From: Tetranychus cinnabarinus | Taxonomy: Eukaryota; Arthropoda; Arachnida; Trombidiformes; Tetranychidae | DNA length: 64,000 bases | Direction of reading: 5' to 3' | NCBI GenBank assembly: GCA_022266195.1 | Contig: WHVY01000005.1 | Span: 2,232,001-2,296,000 of the forward strand | Part shown: positions 46,359 to 57,252 of the stretch, piece after piece | Layout: each line of letters starts with the position of its first letter | Numbering within the stretch: position 1 is the first letter of the stretch | The notes under the pieces: model-generated | What the model was told of the DNA's origin: nothing | Database searches by the model: none | The model's input: only the letters and a program-made list of their open reading frames with translations | Program-made: the position numbers and the translations under genes

Positions 46359-49300
46359 TTAACTGATGTTGAGCAAATTGATACATTTGCTTAAATTTGC
46401 TGGTGTTAACGATTTAGTTAGCATATCGGCTGGTTGTTTAGTTGTTGGAATGTATTCAATTCTTATTTTACCATTTTCTTGATGATCTCGAATGAAATGA
46501 AATCGCATATCAATATGCTTGGTTAGTTTCGGTAGGCAGCTATTTTTCGATAAAAGGATCGCTCCTTGATTGTCGCTGTAAATGGTGATTGGAGTGGTCA
46601 AATTGACATGTAATTCAGTTAGTAACTGAATGTACCACAAAACATCTTTGGTGCATTCACTAATCGAAACGTATTCAGCTTCAGTAGTCGACAAAGCGAC
46701 ACTTTTCTGAAGTCTCGAAGCCCAAGAAACTGGTGAATCTCCAAGTGTTACGGTAAAACCATTTGTTGACTTCCTTTTGACGAGATCACCACCAAAGTCA
46801 GCATCACAATAACCATTTAATTGAAGATCAGGATTGGGATAATTGTAAATGATGCCATGATCAATTGTACCTTTAAGGTACCGGAAGATTTTCTTGATTG
46901 CTCCCCAATGAATGTCATTATAACATGAATTGAATTGACTGGCTTTGTTGACCTGGAAGGTAATGTCAGGACGAGAGATGATGGACAGGTACAATAAAGC
47001 ACCAACAGCTTCTTGGTAAGGAATTGATGCATCAGGAGCATCATTAGTTGCGATCAGTTTCAAGTTGGGATCGCCAGGAGAACCAATTGGTTTACAATTT
47101 TCCATGTGAAATCGTTTCAGCAATGATTTAATGTAAGCTGATTGCTTGATTTTGATAGATGAACGATCTGGACTCTGGATAATCTCCATACCTACAAAAA
47201 CTTGAGGAGATTGAAACTTCATATCGAAAGCTTTTGACAAAGAATTAGTTAATTTTTCAAGTTCATTTTTGTTAGTACTAATAACCAGTCCGTCATCAAC
47301 ATAAATGACACAAATAGTTAGGAAATTTTGATTGTTAACAAAAATACATTGATCAGCTTTGCACTGAGTAAATTTATGGTTCGTAAAGAACTCAACAATT
47401 TTTGCATTCCACTGACGTGGAGCTTGTTTCAGGCCATACAAGCCTTTCTTTAATTTAAACACTTTACCACTTTTATCGTCAAACCCAACTGGTTGCTGCA
47501 TATAAATTTCCTCGTAGAGATCGCCATAAAGAAATGCAGTTTTAACGTCGAACTGTAATAAATACATTTTGTTAGCAGCAGCAATTGAAAGTATTGCTCG
47601 TATCGAGTCATAACGAGCAACTGGACTGTAAGTCTCAAAATAGTCGACTCCATATTTTTGAGAGTAGCCTTTAGCTACCAATCTAGCTTTAAATCTCTCA
47701 ATGGTTCCATCACTTTTTCGTTTAATTCGGTAAACCCATCGACATGAAATTACTCGTTTACCTTTTGGAAGTTCAACTAAATCATAAACATTGTTGTCAT
47801 TTAAAGATTTCATTTCATCTTTCATTGCTTCCAACCAATTAACTGAATCTGCTGAACTCATCGCTTCATCATAACTTAATGGTTCTAATATGTTATCAGA
47901 AATAGAAGCAAGACACATGTTAACGAATGAATTTCCTTTCAGATTTAGATTGGTTACTTCGTCCTCATCAAGTGGGTCATAAATGATAGTCTCATCACTA
48001 TCAGAGTCATTATCATCTTCATTTTCACCTTCATCATTTACTCCACATAATTTTCTTAAGTTAACAACTTCATCATTGTTAACACTATCAATTGTAACTT
48101 CGCCATTGTCATCATTTTCAGAAAATTTCACATTACAGGTTACACTAATTTTGTTTGAAAATGGATCGTAAACACGATAGTTTTTTGTTGATTCGGTATA
48201 ACCGATGAAGATACATTTCTTGGACTTTGCGTCCCACTTCTTTCTTTGTTGATCAGGTATTTTAACGTAAACAACACAACCAAAAACGCGAAGATGGTCA
48301 TAACAAGGTTTTTTATTGTACCAAAGCTCATATGGTGTTATACCTTTATGTTTTTTGTTGATTACTAAATTCATCACATAGACAGCAGTGTTCATGGCTT
48401 CGGCCCACAGTTTTTTAGGTAATTTACTCGCGAACAACATTGAGCGAGCTAATTCAGCAATTGATCGATTCTCTCTTTCAATCAGTCCATTCTGTTGAGG
48501 AGTGTATGGACAACTCAACTCGTGAGTAATCACATTGTTTTTCAAAATTGTTTCAACTTTACAATTAACAAACTCTAGTCCATTATCGGACCTCATTATT
48601 TTTACCTTTGAACCGGTAACCTTTTCTGTTTCTTTAATGTGTTCATCAATTTTAGTAAAAGTATCAGATTTGTGAGTAATAAAGTAAATTGATCGAAAAG
48701 AACTGAACTCATCTTTTATAACTAAAGCATAATTTGAACCTCTAATTGATGAAACCTCCATTGGACCAACAAGATCACAATGAAAAGCTTCACCAACCTT
48801 CATTTCTCTAGGTACAGCAGTCTTGAATGACTTCGAACACATTTTTCCCTTCATACATCCATCACAAACAAATTTATTAGGGTCACAATCAATCTTAATT
48901 TTAGGTAACAATCCTTCTTTGGACATTTCAATTATTTTATGGACGTTTACATGTGCAAGTCTTTTATGCCACTCACTAAGTGAAGTATCTTTAACAACTA
49001 AAGCAAAATTATTTTCATCTTTTCTTGTCTTCAAATTTAAAACAAAAGAATTACCAACTGGTTTACAAGTCATCAATACTTTACCAGTTTTACTATCAGA
49101 AATTTCAGTTCCTTCTAATGAAGAGAATAATTTAAAACCTTTTTTCATTGCTTGCATCCATGAAAACAGGTTAAACTTACCAAGTCGAGGAGTAAATAAC
49201 ACATTTTCAAGCTTACAATTATTCCACTTTTTACCATCAAAGCATTTAGCTAATACAGTACCTTTAGCTATTCCAGTAATTTTATTCCCATCTCCAATCG

Positions 49301-50528
49301 TCAAAGGTATTGGTTCTTCTAATTCAACAAATTCAGTAAAACTATTGATGTCACTTGTACAGTGATAGGAACAACCTGAATCCCAATACCAAACTAACTC
49401 ATTTGATCTATTTTCATGAGCTGTATAAGCGATATCATGTTCATGACTCATTTCATTTTCATTGTTATTCAAAGCTAAATTAGCTTGTTGTTCGGTATTT
49501 CTGTTTTGATAATTATTTCTATTGGAAGGTAAGTTAACATTGTTTTGGCGTTGGAAGTTTCTGTTACCTCTGAAGTTATTGTTGCTATAATTTGAGTAAT
49601 TTTGTCGATTAAAATTGCTGTTACTACTGAGATTATTGTTACTTCTATTCTGACTGTTGAATCGATTTGAATTATGTTTGAAGTTACTTGATTGAGCATT
49701 CCAATTGTTTCTGTTATTGTTATTTATGTTATTTCTAAATAAATTATTGTTATTGTTGCTGTTTGCTCTTCTTCTACAATCATTCTTCAGATGTCCTTTA
49801 AGACCACAATTGAAACAAAATTTATCTTTCACATTATAATGAATTTTATTCGCAGGTTTAACTAACAAGGCTTCACCTTTCTTACTTGGGTTACCTTCAT
49901 TTAAACGTTTCTCTGTTCGCAAGAGATTAGCTTTCAACTGAGCTAGAGTAATTGAATCACCTGTATCTATTCTCATTTCAATATTTTGTCTAAAATTTTC
50001 ATAAACAATTGGTAAATCATCCAAAACTTTCATCACAAGATTTTCTTCATCAACATCAATTTTACGATCTTTATTTAACTTAATAGCAGTCTCAAGTTCG
50101 GAGAAATAACTAGCAACTGTGTGAGCCGAAGTGAACTTTACTTCAACTATTTTTCTTTTGACACTAAATGAGCTTTGTTTAGTTCGCTCTTCTCGAAAAT
50201 TAATTATATTGGTAAACATTTCATGAGCAGTGGTAGCATTAATAAATAAACTTGTTAGACTTACATCTTCGGAATCAATACTAAGCATTATTAGTTGTTG
50301 AGCAGTGGAATCCTTGACATCCCATTCATTCATTTCGGTGTTTCTTCTGGTGATGTCACGTTGAGTTAGAGTGAGAATCTCATCAGCATTATATTCAGAT
50401 GGACGTGATGATGAACCGTCGAGGACTTGAAGTATTCCTTTGGATTTACAGATGGTTTCGATGGATCTTTTCCAAACATAATAATTCGTCTTGGTCAATT
50501 TAATAACTTGGATATCGTTGGTAATCAT
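46359..50528 (-). CDS. Copia-type gag-pol polyprotein (1,389 residues)
   Basis: One uninterrupted frame encodes the whole polyprotein. Capsid-like gag region: about residues 1-230. CCHC zinc knuckle: C238 to C251, followed by an Asn-rich tract to about 355. Aspartic protease: DSG at 383-385. Integrase: H521/H526/C555/C558 zinc region and catalytic D585, D648 and E684, the last two in D-35-E spacing. An acidic linker lies near 830-850. Reverse transcriptase: about 910-1150, with D994 and YVDD at 1076-1079. RNase H: D1242, E1283 and D1319. All key catalytic residues are present, and no stop or frameshift was found. Gag and pol share one frame, as in Drosophila copia, so capsid excess would have to come from splicing or processing rather than frameshifting. 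Translation starts about 130 nt after the primer-binding site. Several + and - strand frames within this span are shadows. Confidence 0.97.
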   Translation of the reverse strand: MITNDIQVIKLTKTNYYVWKRSIETICKSKGILQVLDGSSSRPSEYNADEILTLTQRDITRRNTEMNEWDVKDSTAQQLIMLSIDSEDVSLTSLFINATTAHEMFTNIINFREERTKQSSFSVKRKIVEVKFTSAHTVASYFSELETAIKLNKDRKIDVDEENLVMKVLDDLPIVYENFRQNIEMRIDTGDSITLAQLKANLLRTEKRLNEGNPSKKGEALLVKPANKIHYNVKDKFCFNCGLKGHLKNDCRRRANSNNNNNLFRNNINNNNRNNWNAQSSNFKHNSNRFNSQNRSNNNLSSNSNFNRQNYSNYSNNNFRGNRNFQRQNNVNLPSNRNNYQNRNTEQQANLALNNNENEMSHEHDIAYTAHENRSNELVWYWDSGCSYHCTSDINSFTEFVELEEPIPLTIGDGNKITGIAKGTVLAKCFDGKKWNNCKLENVLFTPRLGKFNLFSWMQAMKKGFKLFSSLEGTEISDSKTGKVLMTCKPVGNSFVLNLKTRKDENNFALVVKDTSLSEWHKRLAHVNVHKIIEMSKEGLLPKIKIDCDPNKFVCDGCMKGKMCSKSFKTAVPREMKVGEAFHCDLVGPMEVSSIRGSNYALVIKDEFSSFRSIYFITHKSDTFTKIDEHIKETEKVTGSKVKIMRSDNGLEFVNCKVETILKNNVITHELSCPYTPQQNGLIERENRSIAELARSMLFASKLPKKLWAEAMNTAVYVMNLVINKKHKGITPYELWYNKKPCYDHLRVFGCVVYVKIPDQQRKKWDAKSKKCIFIGYTESTKNYRVYDPFSNKISVTCNVKFSENDDNGEVTIDSVNNDEVVNLRKLCGVNDEGENEDDNDSDSDETIIYDPLDEDEVTNLNLKGNSFVNMCLASISDNILEPLSYDEAMSSADSVNWLEAMKDEMKSLNDNNVYDLVELPKGKRVISCRWVYRIKRKSDGTIERFKARLVAKGYSQKYGVDYFETYSPVARYDSIRAILSIAAANKMYLLQFDVKTAFLYGDLYEEIYMQQPVGFDDKSGKVFKLKKGLYGLKQAPRQWNAKIVEFFTNHKFTQCKADQCIFVNNQNFLTICVIYVDDGLVISTNKNELEKLTNSLSKAFDMKFQSPQVFVGMEIIQSPDRSSIKIKQSAYIKSLLKRFHMENCKPIGSPGDPNLKLIATNDAPDASIPYQEAVGALLYLSIISRPDITFQVNKASQFNSCYNDIHWGAIKKIFRYLKGTIDHGIIYNYPNPDLQLNGYCDADFGGDLVKRKSTNGFTVTLGDSPVSWASRLQKSVALSTTEAEYVSISECTKDVLWYIQLLTELHVNLTTPITIYSDNQGAILLSKNSCLPKLTKHIDMRFHFIRDHQENGKIRIEYIPTTKQPADMLTKSLTPANLSKCINLLNIS

Positions 50529-50657
50529 GATGGTGTTGTCAGTGGTGATTATTCAAAAAGATGATGTTTAACTAGTAGATACAATAGCCAATATTCAGGC
50601 TCGAAGATTTAGTAACAAATACTAATGACAAAACAAACACAAGTCAGCAAAGCGTGA

Positions 50658-50671
50658 CTGGGCCCATAACC
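50658..50671 (-). other. Primer-binding site, half-tRNA(iMet) type
   Basis: Directly inside the 5' LTR the minus strand reads GGTTATGGGCCCAG. Its complement, CTGGGCCCATAACC, is the anticodon-arm sequence of initiator tRNA-Met (anticodon CAT inside). Priming therefore should use a 5' half of the initiator tRNA, as known for Drosophila copia, rather than the tRNA 3' end. Confidence 0.85.
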
Positions 50672-51741
50672 TGTTGGTTATGATGGTGAATTCAATAAGG
50701 TTAAGATGAATCAAATAAAACAAAACACACGATCAATATTCAGACCAAAACAGACATGAAGTCAAGATATTCAATTTAAACAAGTTTATTCAAAATTGTT
50801 AAAGATGATGAAGAAGCAATTGACAATTCAACTAAAAGTAAATTAACACCAAGAGGACAATACAGTAATGATACAAAAACTAGTTAAGTTGAAATGGTCT
50901 CAACATAAGACAAAAAATACACCATAAGTGTTAAGGTGACATTTCAGGTATTTATAGTAGGGCAGGTAAGACAGCCCTTTTGAGTCCTCGGTGAGTAAGA
51001 GTTTGTTTGACGGTTAAGATGGACAAGTGGAAGAAAACCAAGGAATGTGAGTTCCTCTAGGGATTTGTGTTTGTTTGTAGCAAGAGGTTGAAAATAGCTT
51101 AAGCAAGTAAAAATGGTCAAGTTGAAGGGTCAAAATAGCTTCTAGGTTTAAGGGGTGAAATTAGGTGTTGTAGTTAGTTAGAGTAGGTGAATAGTAAATG
51201 ATTAAAGAAAGAATCAAGTTATTAGGTTGAATGGTTGAGGTACAGTGGACACTTTCCCTGGGACTTTTGAGGGTTCATAGTTCATGGAGAAACTGAGGTT
51301 TTCTCATGAACTATGAGTTGTACAGGTAAACAAATGTTACCACCAGATTTGTCTCAACGAGAGGAAGCTAACGATATGTAGAAATATCGAGGAATATCAG
51401 AGGTTCCTGATTCAGTAGCTTCATGTGGTGAAATGTATGGGAAAAGGTCAAAATAAGGGTTTTTCATAGTTATCACTGAAATGACTTATCAGGTCAAAAC
51501 TAATTATTAATCATTAAGTTCATGATGATGAACTATGAGTGAATTAAGTGTTGAATGTTAGTCAGAGTCATTATTGGTGAAGATGGAAGATGAAACGAGA
51601 AAAAGGGAAAAAAGTCAAAAATTGAAATGAATTTAGATTGAAGGTAAATCATGACTAATATGTCATATTGAGCATTTAAATAAAGAGAAAGGTTAGTTTA
51701 AGTTGTGATAAATCAAGTAAAGTTGATATTTTCAACCAACA
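50672..51741 (-). repeat. 5' LTR of the copia element
   Basis: Same 1,070-bp sequence as 45263-46332, offset by exactly 5,409 bp. The promoter TATAAATA is at 50949-50956 on the minus strand and the AATAAA signal at 50785-50790. Confidence 0.95.
50949..50956 (-). promoter_or_regulatory. TATA box in the 5' LTR
   Basis: TATAAATA on the minus strand, about 790 bp into the LTR in the direction of transcription. The AATAAA lies about 160 bp further on, a normal U3-R-U5 layout. Confidence 0.6.
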
Positions 51742-51746
51742 CATCT
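51742..51746. repeat. Target-site duplication, right (CATCT)
   Basis: Matches 45258-45262 exactly. Confidence 0.95.
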
Positions 51747-52261
51747 GAAAAAAATTGACACACAATTGATTGAATGTCGTTTTTTTCAAGCAACCTCAGT
51801 AACATAATGATCTTGATGAGATTATCTTTACATTTACTGAGCCTTTCAAATCAATTAAGTTTTCATATTGCAATGAAAACTGACATGCAAGCCAATATTT
51901 ATTGATAAAAAGTGGCGGACTTCTTATCGCGTGTTCACCAAACTAGAGTCAGGATCAAATGAAACTTCATAAAACAAAAACAAGGGCTTCAAAATTAAAA
52001 AATGTGATATCAAAAGAGTATTCTTCATGTATTGGTCGAAAAATCCAATTGTACCATTCAATTGTGAGGAAATTTTTCTCTGAATTTAGGCTGTATAAGG
52101 CGAAACTTGGTATGGATAGATAAGAAATAAAGCTAAGAAATGAAAGAGGCATTTCAAGCCATATTTTCTTATACATTAGCAGTCGTCAGTTATATCTACT
52201 CTTATGAGTGTTTGTCAAAAGATTAATTTTTAGTTGCTGTATTTTTATTTCTGCCCTAACA
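51747..52261. other. Non-coding flank
   Basis: AT-rich sequence between the retrotransposon and the exon-like fragments. No gene seen. Confidence 0.4.
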
Positions 52262-53483
52262 AGTTAGCCAAGCTTTATATCCGATTTTGGTGTCTGATGC
52301 CTCATCCAGAGCTAAAGGTGCAGAATACTTCACTGACTTTATCAAGGACCTTGAAAATGACCTTAAGAAGTCGTTTGGAGGTCAAATGAATGAATAACCT
52401 TAAATGGCCTTGAAACTTAAAGAGTATTGCCCTTGAATGCTAAAAAACATACAGTCCAAATATAAAAGACCTAACATGGTTGGTTATCACTTATCCATGC
52501 TTAATTATTACTTTATTATACTCAACAGACTTCGAGAAGCAGAGTCGTCAACTCTGCGCCCAGAGCAAACGGACACAGTCTCCAATGGTAAACAAATCAA
52601 CTTCGTTCCCTGTCGTGGTGGCCAAGGTTCTGGAAACTCAATTTCTAGGTTAAATAATGGGCAAAAAACCAAAGTCAACATTAGGGAAGTAACGCATGTA
52701 AGTTTGAAAAACTAAAAATTATCTTGATCCAAAAAACAAGTTGGTTTATTGTTTTCGTTTTTATTTGTAATGAAAAGGACTTGGTCATACAGCCATAAAC
52801 GGCCTCAATCAAATGGTTACACTACTCCAGGTTATTCAACTCCTCGATATCAAACTAGCACGAGCCACCCTATTGATGGAGATCATCGAACCACTTCAAA
52901 TTATTTCTCATCATCTAATCAGACAACACCAAGTTATTTAACTTCCTTCCGACCAACACAAAATTACATCTACTCATCAGTACGATCAAGTACCAGGCGT
53001 TTCTTCATTTTACGCCTGTTTGCACACATAGCTCCGGAACGGTTGCTGCTAAACACCTCAGACTTGCACCATTAGCTTAAGGAGATTGACGAACCATAAG
53101 TACGGACACTCAAGGTCATAAGAGGCGCAAACCGCTATTTGACCTCTAATTGACATGTAAAAGTCATTTTCTGATAGAGCAAATTTTTTCAGATGGTTTG
53201 ATGTTAGTTGCAAGATTATAAGATATGGTTCTTCAATCTCCGTAAGCTAATGGTGTAAGTCTGAGGTGTGTAGCAGCAACCGTTCCGGAGCTATGCCTGC
53301 AAACAGGCGTAAAATGAAAAAAAACGCCCGGTACATCTCTCTATCAACTGATGGCCAACTATCACACACTGTCCTGTTACGATGCTTCTTTCAAACCAAT
53401 GGCCTTTTTCATCATCGTGACCCTCAGATTTTTTTCACTTTTAACGAAATGGCATCGAAGACTAGCTTGTCCATCCAATTTTA
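52262..53483 (+). pseudogene. Exon-like fragments of an unknown gene, broken by a fold-back repeat
   Basis: Three or four protein-like stretches lie on the + strand. At 52264-52397, after CTAACAAG, the frame reads SQALYPILVSDASSRAKGAE and ends at TAA. At 52529-52697, between CTCAACAG and a GTAAGT donor, it includes RPEQTDTVSNGKQINFVPCR. At about 52778-52989, after an AAAAG acceptor, it is rich in Thr, Ser, Tyr and Pro (GYTTPGYSTPRYQT, RPTQNYIYSS). After a 345-bp inverted repeat the text resumes as YQLMANYHTLSCYDASFKP up to TAG at 53481-53483. The codon phase at the second junction does not work, so either my splice choice is wrong or the gene is decayed. I do not recognise the family. The Tyr/Thr/Ser repeats suggest a structural or disordered protein. 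Confidence 0.4.
52990..53334. repeat. 345-bp fold-back repeat
   Basis: Arms of about 110 bp (ends GTACC(A/G)GGCGTTT and complement) pair over a central spacer of about 125 bp. The arms share the CGGAACGGTTGCTGCTA and CCTCAGACTT blocks. Related but diverged sequence lies at 58880-59060. The element sits inside the exon-like fragment at 52778-53483. Confidence 0.75.
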
Positions 53484-54452
53484 AATTCTAGCTTGACACA
53501 ATTGGTAGACGGTGCCTTGAAAGCTAGGTAGTACACGCAATGAAAATTTATAACCATAACATCTACTGTAGCTCAAACCATTTGGAAGAAAATATTCTGA
53601 TAAGCTATTGCATCGAATCTTAAGCCTGAATTTGATTTTCTTTTTTTCAAGGAAAAATTTCATATTTTCATCAGCATTTTAATTAGCGGGTTAATATTTA
53701 AATGGTATTATTACAATCATGCAAGAGTTGAAATTCAATGTTGAAATGGAATTGAATTACTTGCAATCAAGTTTCTGAATGTAAATGTGAATAAGATTTA
53801 CACGATAAATATCACTCAGAATTTTTGACTACAGTAAATGCAATAACTTTGGTAGTCTTTAAATCAATGAACCTGAAAGTCATCGATAAGATTTATTTTT
53901 CCTGTAACTGTTATCGAAATTGAATGTTGATAATGCAATGATTGATTAAAGAATCGAATCGATCAACAAGTCAATTCTTTTTTTCATTCCTTTTCCACTT
54001 TCTCTTATTCAAATGAACTTATTTACATTACAAATTGACGGACAAGTTTGATATTAGCCTCTTATATTGTCATGAAGGCATGTTGCCAGGTTTCTCACTT
54101 CATTTCAAGTAGACTGAATTTTTTCTCTCTTCTTTATATTCTTTTTCTCAAATGAAAGTAACGAGTAAATTGATAAACATTATGGTTATCATTGGACTCT
54201 GACAAGCGTCAACTTGAATATCATGATAGAACACAAATGATTATCAAGTTTTGGTAACACAATTTTTCGGTTGTCATGGTTTGTCAAGTAAATGAGAATC
54301 GTTATCATTCATCAAATTTGATATCATTGGAGTTGCTATCCAATTAATATATTAACTAAAGTAAGAGAAAAAGCTATTTCTTTTCAAATTTTGTCTTCAT
54401 TTTTGTCTCTTCTTCTCTTGTAATTAAAAACTGATAGATTTGGGTTACAAAA
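53484..54452. other. Non-coding stretch
   Basis: No supported gene. A 60-codon minus-strand frame at 53481-53663 has no support. Confidence 0.4.
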
Positions 54453-54528
54453 ATGGCAATTGTTCAGCAATTGCTACAGACTATCCGTGACATGATTGAG
54501 AATCCAGTCTGTCAATTAGAAATTAAAG
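54453..54528 (+). CDS. Possible first coding exon, family unknown
   Basis: The ATG in a favourable CAAAAATGG context opens a 25-codon segment, MAIVQQLLQTIRDMIENPVC then QLEIK, ending at AAAG|GTAATT, a usable donor. Its composition is amphipathic and unlike the surrounding DNA. No further exon could be linked, so it may be chance. Confidence 0.25.
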
Positions 54529-56615
54529 GTAATTATTTTATGACAATAGTTACTCCCACTTTAATTATTATTTTCTTGTTATTATTTTTTCATCTCACAA
54601 TAATTTGTTCTGTCAATTATACCATTTTCTTTACTTCTATTCAACTGATAGCTTTGACTGAATTTCATTCATTAATTGACTGTCTACAGTTTTGTGTTTC
54701 GCATGTGAAAGGGAGGCAACAATATCAACTGGGAGTGAATCATATCAGTTGAGAGCAGTGGATAGCATTTGATGCTAAAAGATTCTCAAGGAATGCTTTA
54801 TTGACCAAAAGTAACTCTTTATCTTATTTTGTTTTTTCTTTTACTTCTTGCCTCTCTTCCAATTTTGCTCACAAGTTTAGAAATTGAGATGAAAGAATTG
54901 AACAAGAAAATGTTGATGAGACAAAATGATACAGATAAACATGGGAAACGTGAAAAATATTTCTAATGTGATGAGAGTAAAGGAAAACAAGACAGAGATA
55001 AAATGATACTCTGGTATATTCAGCGAAAATTTGTTGGTCTATCTCATAACCTTGAGTTGGTTCAAACAATGAAAGCCAACATTTACTTTTATGCCTTTCA
55101 ATCAACAAAACTCATTGTTTTACATTTTCATATTATTCAAGTTTCCTCACAAAATCAAGGACAAGTCAAAAGTTTACTCCAAAAAGAAACAATGTTTATC
55201 CATAAAAAAACATTAAGCATTCGTAAGCATGCAAAAGTGTTGCAAAGGAAATTTTTTGTTGGCTTCTTTTTATCGTCTTTTCACTCCACAACAAATATCC
55301 CCAAATATGGTCAGTAATATTTCATCGAAACGCCCAGTGCTTGGAATATTGAAGGATCAATTGAAAATGGAAAAAAGTAAAAAATGAAAGTATTTCAATA
55401 TTCCTTCTCCAAATGATTTGAATTGAGATTGGGTCAACTCTTTTCTTCGGAATAATGTGTCCAAAACTTTACCATCACACCTTGAGTATGAAATGCAAAT
55501 GAATGTTTGACAAAACTGAATGATTGAGAAAAGTTTAGACCTTTCATCAATTGAATATTGAAATGTGAACTTTTGCTTCTCTTGCAAGTAATTCACCCAC
55601 AGTTCAGACCTGTAGAATCACGCAAAGTATTCATGGATTGAAAAATGGCTCTTATTTGTGTCAGCAAATTCCTATGAGAACTGGCAGACAGTTGAAAGGA
55701 ATAAATAATAATATGAATAACATGGAAGGAGGAAGCTATTAGAAAGGGAAAGCGAAAAGACTTGGGAAACTAATAACTTGACAATTGTAACTGGAATGGT
55801 GTAAAGAATCAATTGTTACAAATGTTTCTCTTTTCCAATGTTTAATTCATTTTTCACTTTCAATCATTCACGTGTTTCCCTTTTACTGACGCCAACATGA
55901 ATCACTTTACTTTTTTTTATTGAATTTCGCCTGAAAAAAGTACATTTAATTGATTGAAAAATGTTTACTGCAAATGAAAGTGAAAACAAAATTCATTCTT
56001 CAACTTTTAACTGTAAAGTAAATTAAATTGTTGAATGAATAAAGAAAAAGGTTTAGATTGAATTTACTTTTGTCGTGAATGAATAAATAATGAAAACTAG
56101 CTACATTGAGATGTTAGCATGTTTTTCATCTTCAATTGTCAACAAGTTTAAAGTAGCTGTTGATGAAAGTTTTGAAAGAAAAGCTTTTGTTGAAGGCAAA
56201 GAGAAAAGTTTTCTTAATTTATTTGAGAATTTATTATAAACTTGAGTATCAAAGCATATAAATTTTATTTCAACTTATTCTGTTGAATTGAAAAATGTTC
56301 TGATTAAATTAGGTCAACTTTGCTGGAGCAAGGCAATGAGCAACAATGAGCAAATATTAGGTAACTTTAGAGCATTTATCAATTTGAATTCTCAACGGTA
56401 AAGTTCATGCATCGAAATGTTGACACGATTCAAGTCCATTTTGAGGAAACAATTGAATAAACTTTGCTTAAAGTTACTCAAACAAGATTGCATTAGTTTT
56501 TCAAAAGTAAGATCGAGTCCAAATCACTAAATCTGGACGAGTAGATACAGATTTAGGGTCGAGACAGACTGAAGCAATGAAAAAGATTGATATGAATAAG
56601 TCTGTAACTTGATTA
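54529..56615. other. Non-coding stretch
   Basis: No supported gene. Frames at 55003-55317 and 55357-55596 are within chance length. A possible tail exon for the minus-strand candidate at 56616-56934 lies at 56501-56573, after a GCTTCAG acceptor. Confidence 0.35.
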
Positions 56616-56934
56616 TCATAAATCCATCCGTTTGTTTGATGAGTAATCAGAGAAATTGTATAGTAAGTGAAACAGTATTTTTTCTGCATTGAGTGTTGGC
56701 TGCAGCATTCCTAATTCATACTTTTTATATTTTGTTAATTTCCTTAGGTAATCACACACATAGAGACAATTGCTTTTATTGAAAACGTTCAAGTCCCTCG
56801 ATTTTAATTGTTTCATGGCTGATTTATAGAGGTTGGTTGACGTCTTAAATATCAGGATAATCAGGAAGCGTAACTCTTTTCTGTCTGGATTAGTTCCATC
56901 GAGAATCGATGGCATACATACATCATCAAACATC
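56616..56934 (-). CDS. Hypothetical minus-strand exon, 105 codons
   Basis: On the minus strand a TATTATTTCAG acceptor precedes a frame that begins MFDDVCMPSILDGTNPDRKE and contains SAMKQLKSRDLNVFNKSNC and YKKYELGMLQPTLNAEK before ending at TGA. Composition is mixed and protein-like, with four Cys. I do not recognise it. Upstream sequence (57040-57350) belongs to a repeat family, so this may be a transposon-derived or decayed exon. Length alone would not exclude chance. Confidence 0.3.
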
Positions 56935-57252
56935 CTGAAATAATACTAATTTGTTAAAACATTGAGCAATTCACTCGACATGGGATATGTTAAATATTGC
57001 ATTGAACTTGAATATGATATGAATTTTTTTAAAGTGATTTATTTTAGGTTAAAATTCATTCTTTGCTTCAATTTTATGGAATCAGCACAAAATTCTAGTT
57101 TGTGGTTTCCTGATATTGTAATTTGATGCGTACGGATAAGTAACCCTTCAATAAACAAGATCGCCTTTAATGTCTAAGGAATTGGTGTCGCACAAAGGTC
57201 TAAACACGAGTTATAAACATAGAAATCATAAACTGAACGCTAAAGGTCATTC

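Larger units (their letters stand above)
45263..51741 (-). mobile_element. Complete Ty1/copia LTR retrotransposon
   Basis: A 6,479-bp element read on the minus strand: 5' LTR 50672-51741, primer-binding site 50658-50671, gag-pol 50528-46359, polypurine tract about 46333-46347, 3' LTR 45263-46332. I found no difference between the two LTRs by eye, and both are 1,070 bp with TG...CA ends. It has a 5-bp CATCT duplication and an unbroken reading frame. This indicates a recent insertion and probable autonomy. The domain order (integrase before reverse transcriptase) places it in the copia group. Confidence 0.97.

Noticed and set aside
48823..49365. 180-codon + strand frame inside the copia element
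   Set aside because: Antisense shadow of gag-pol.
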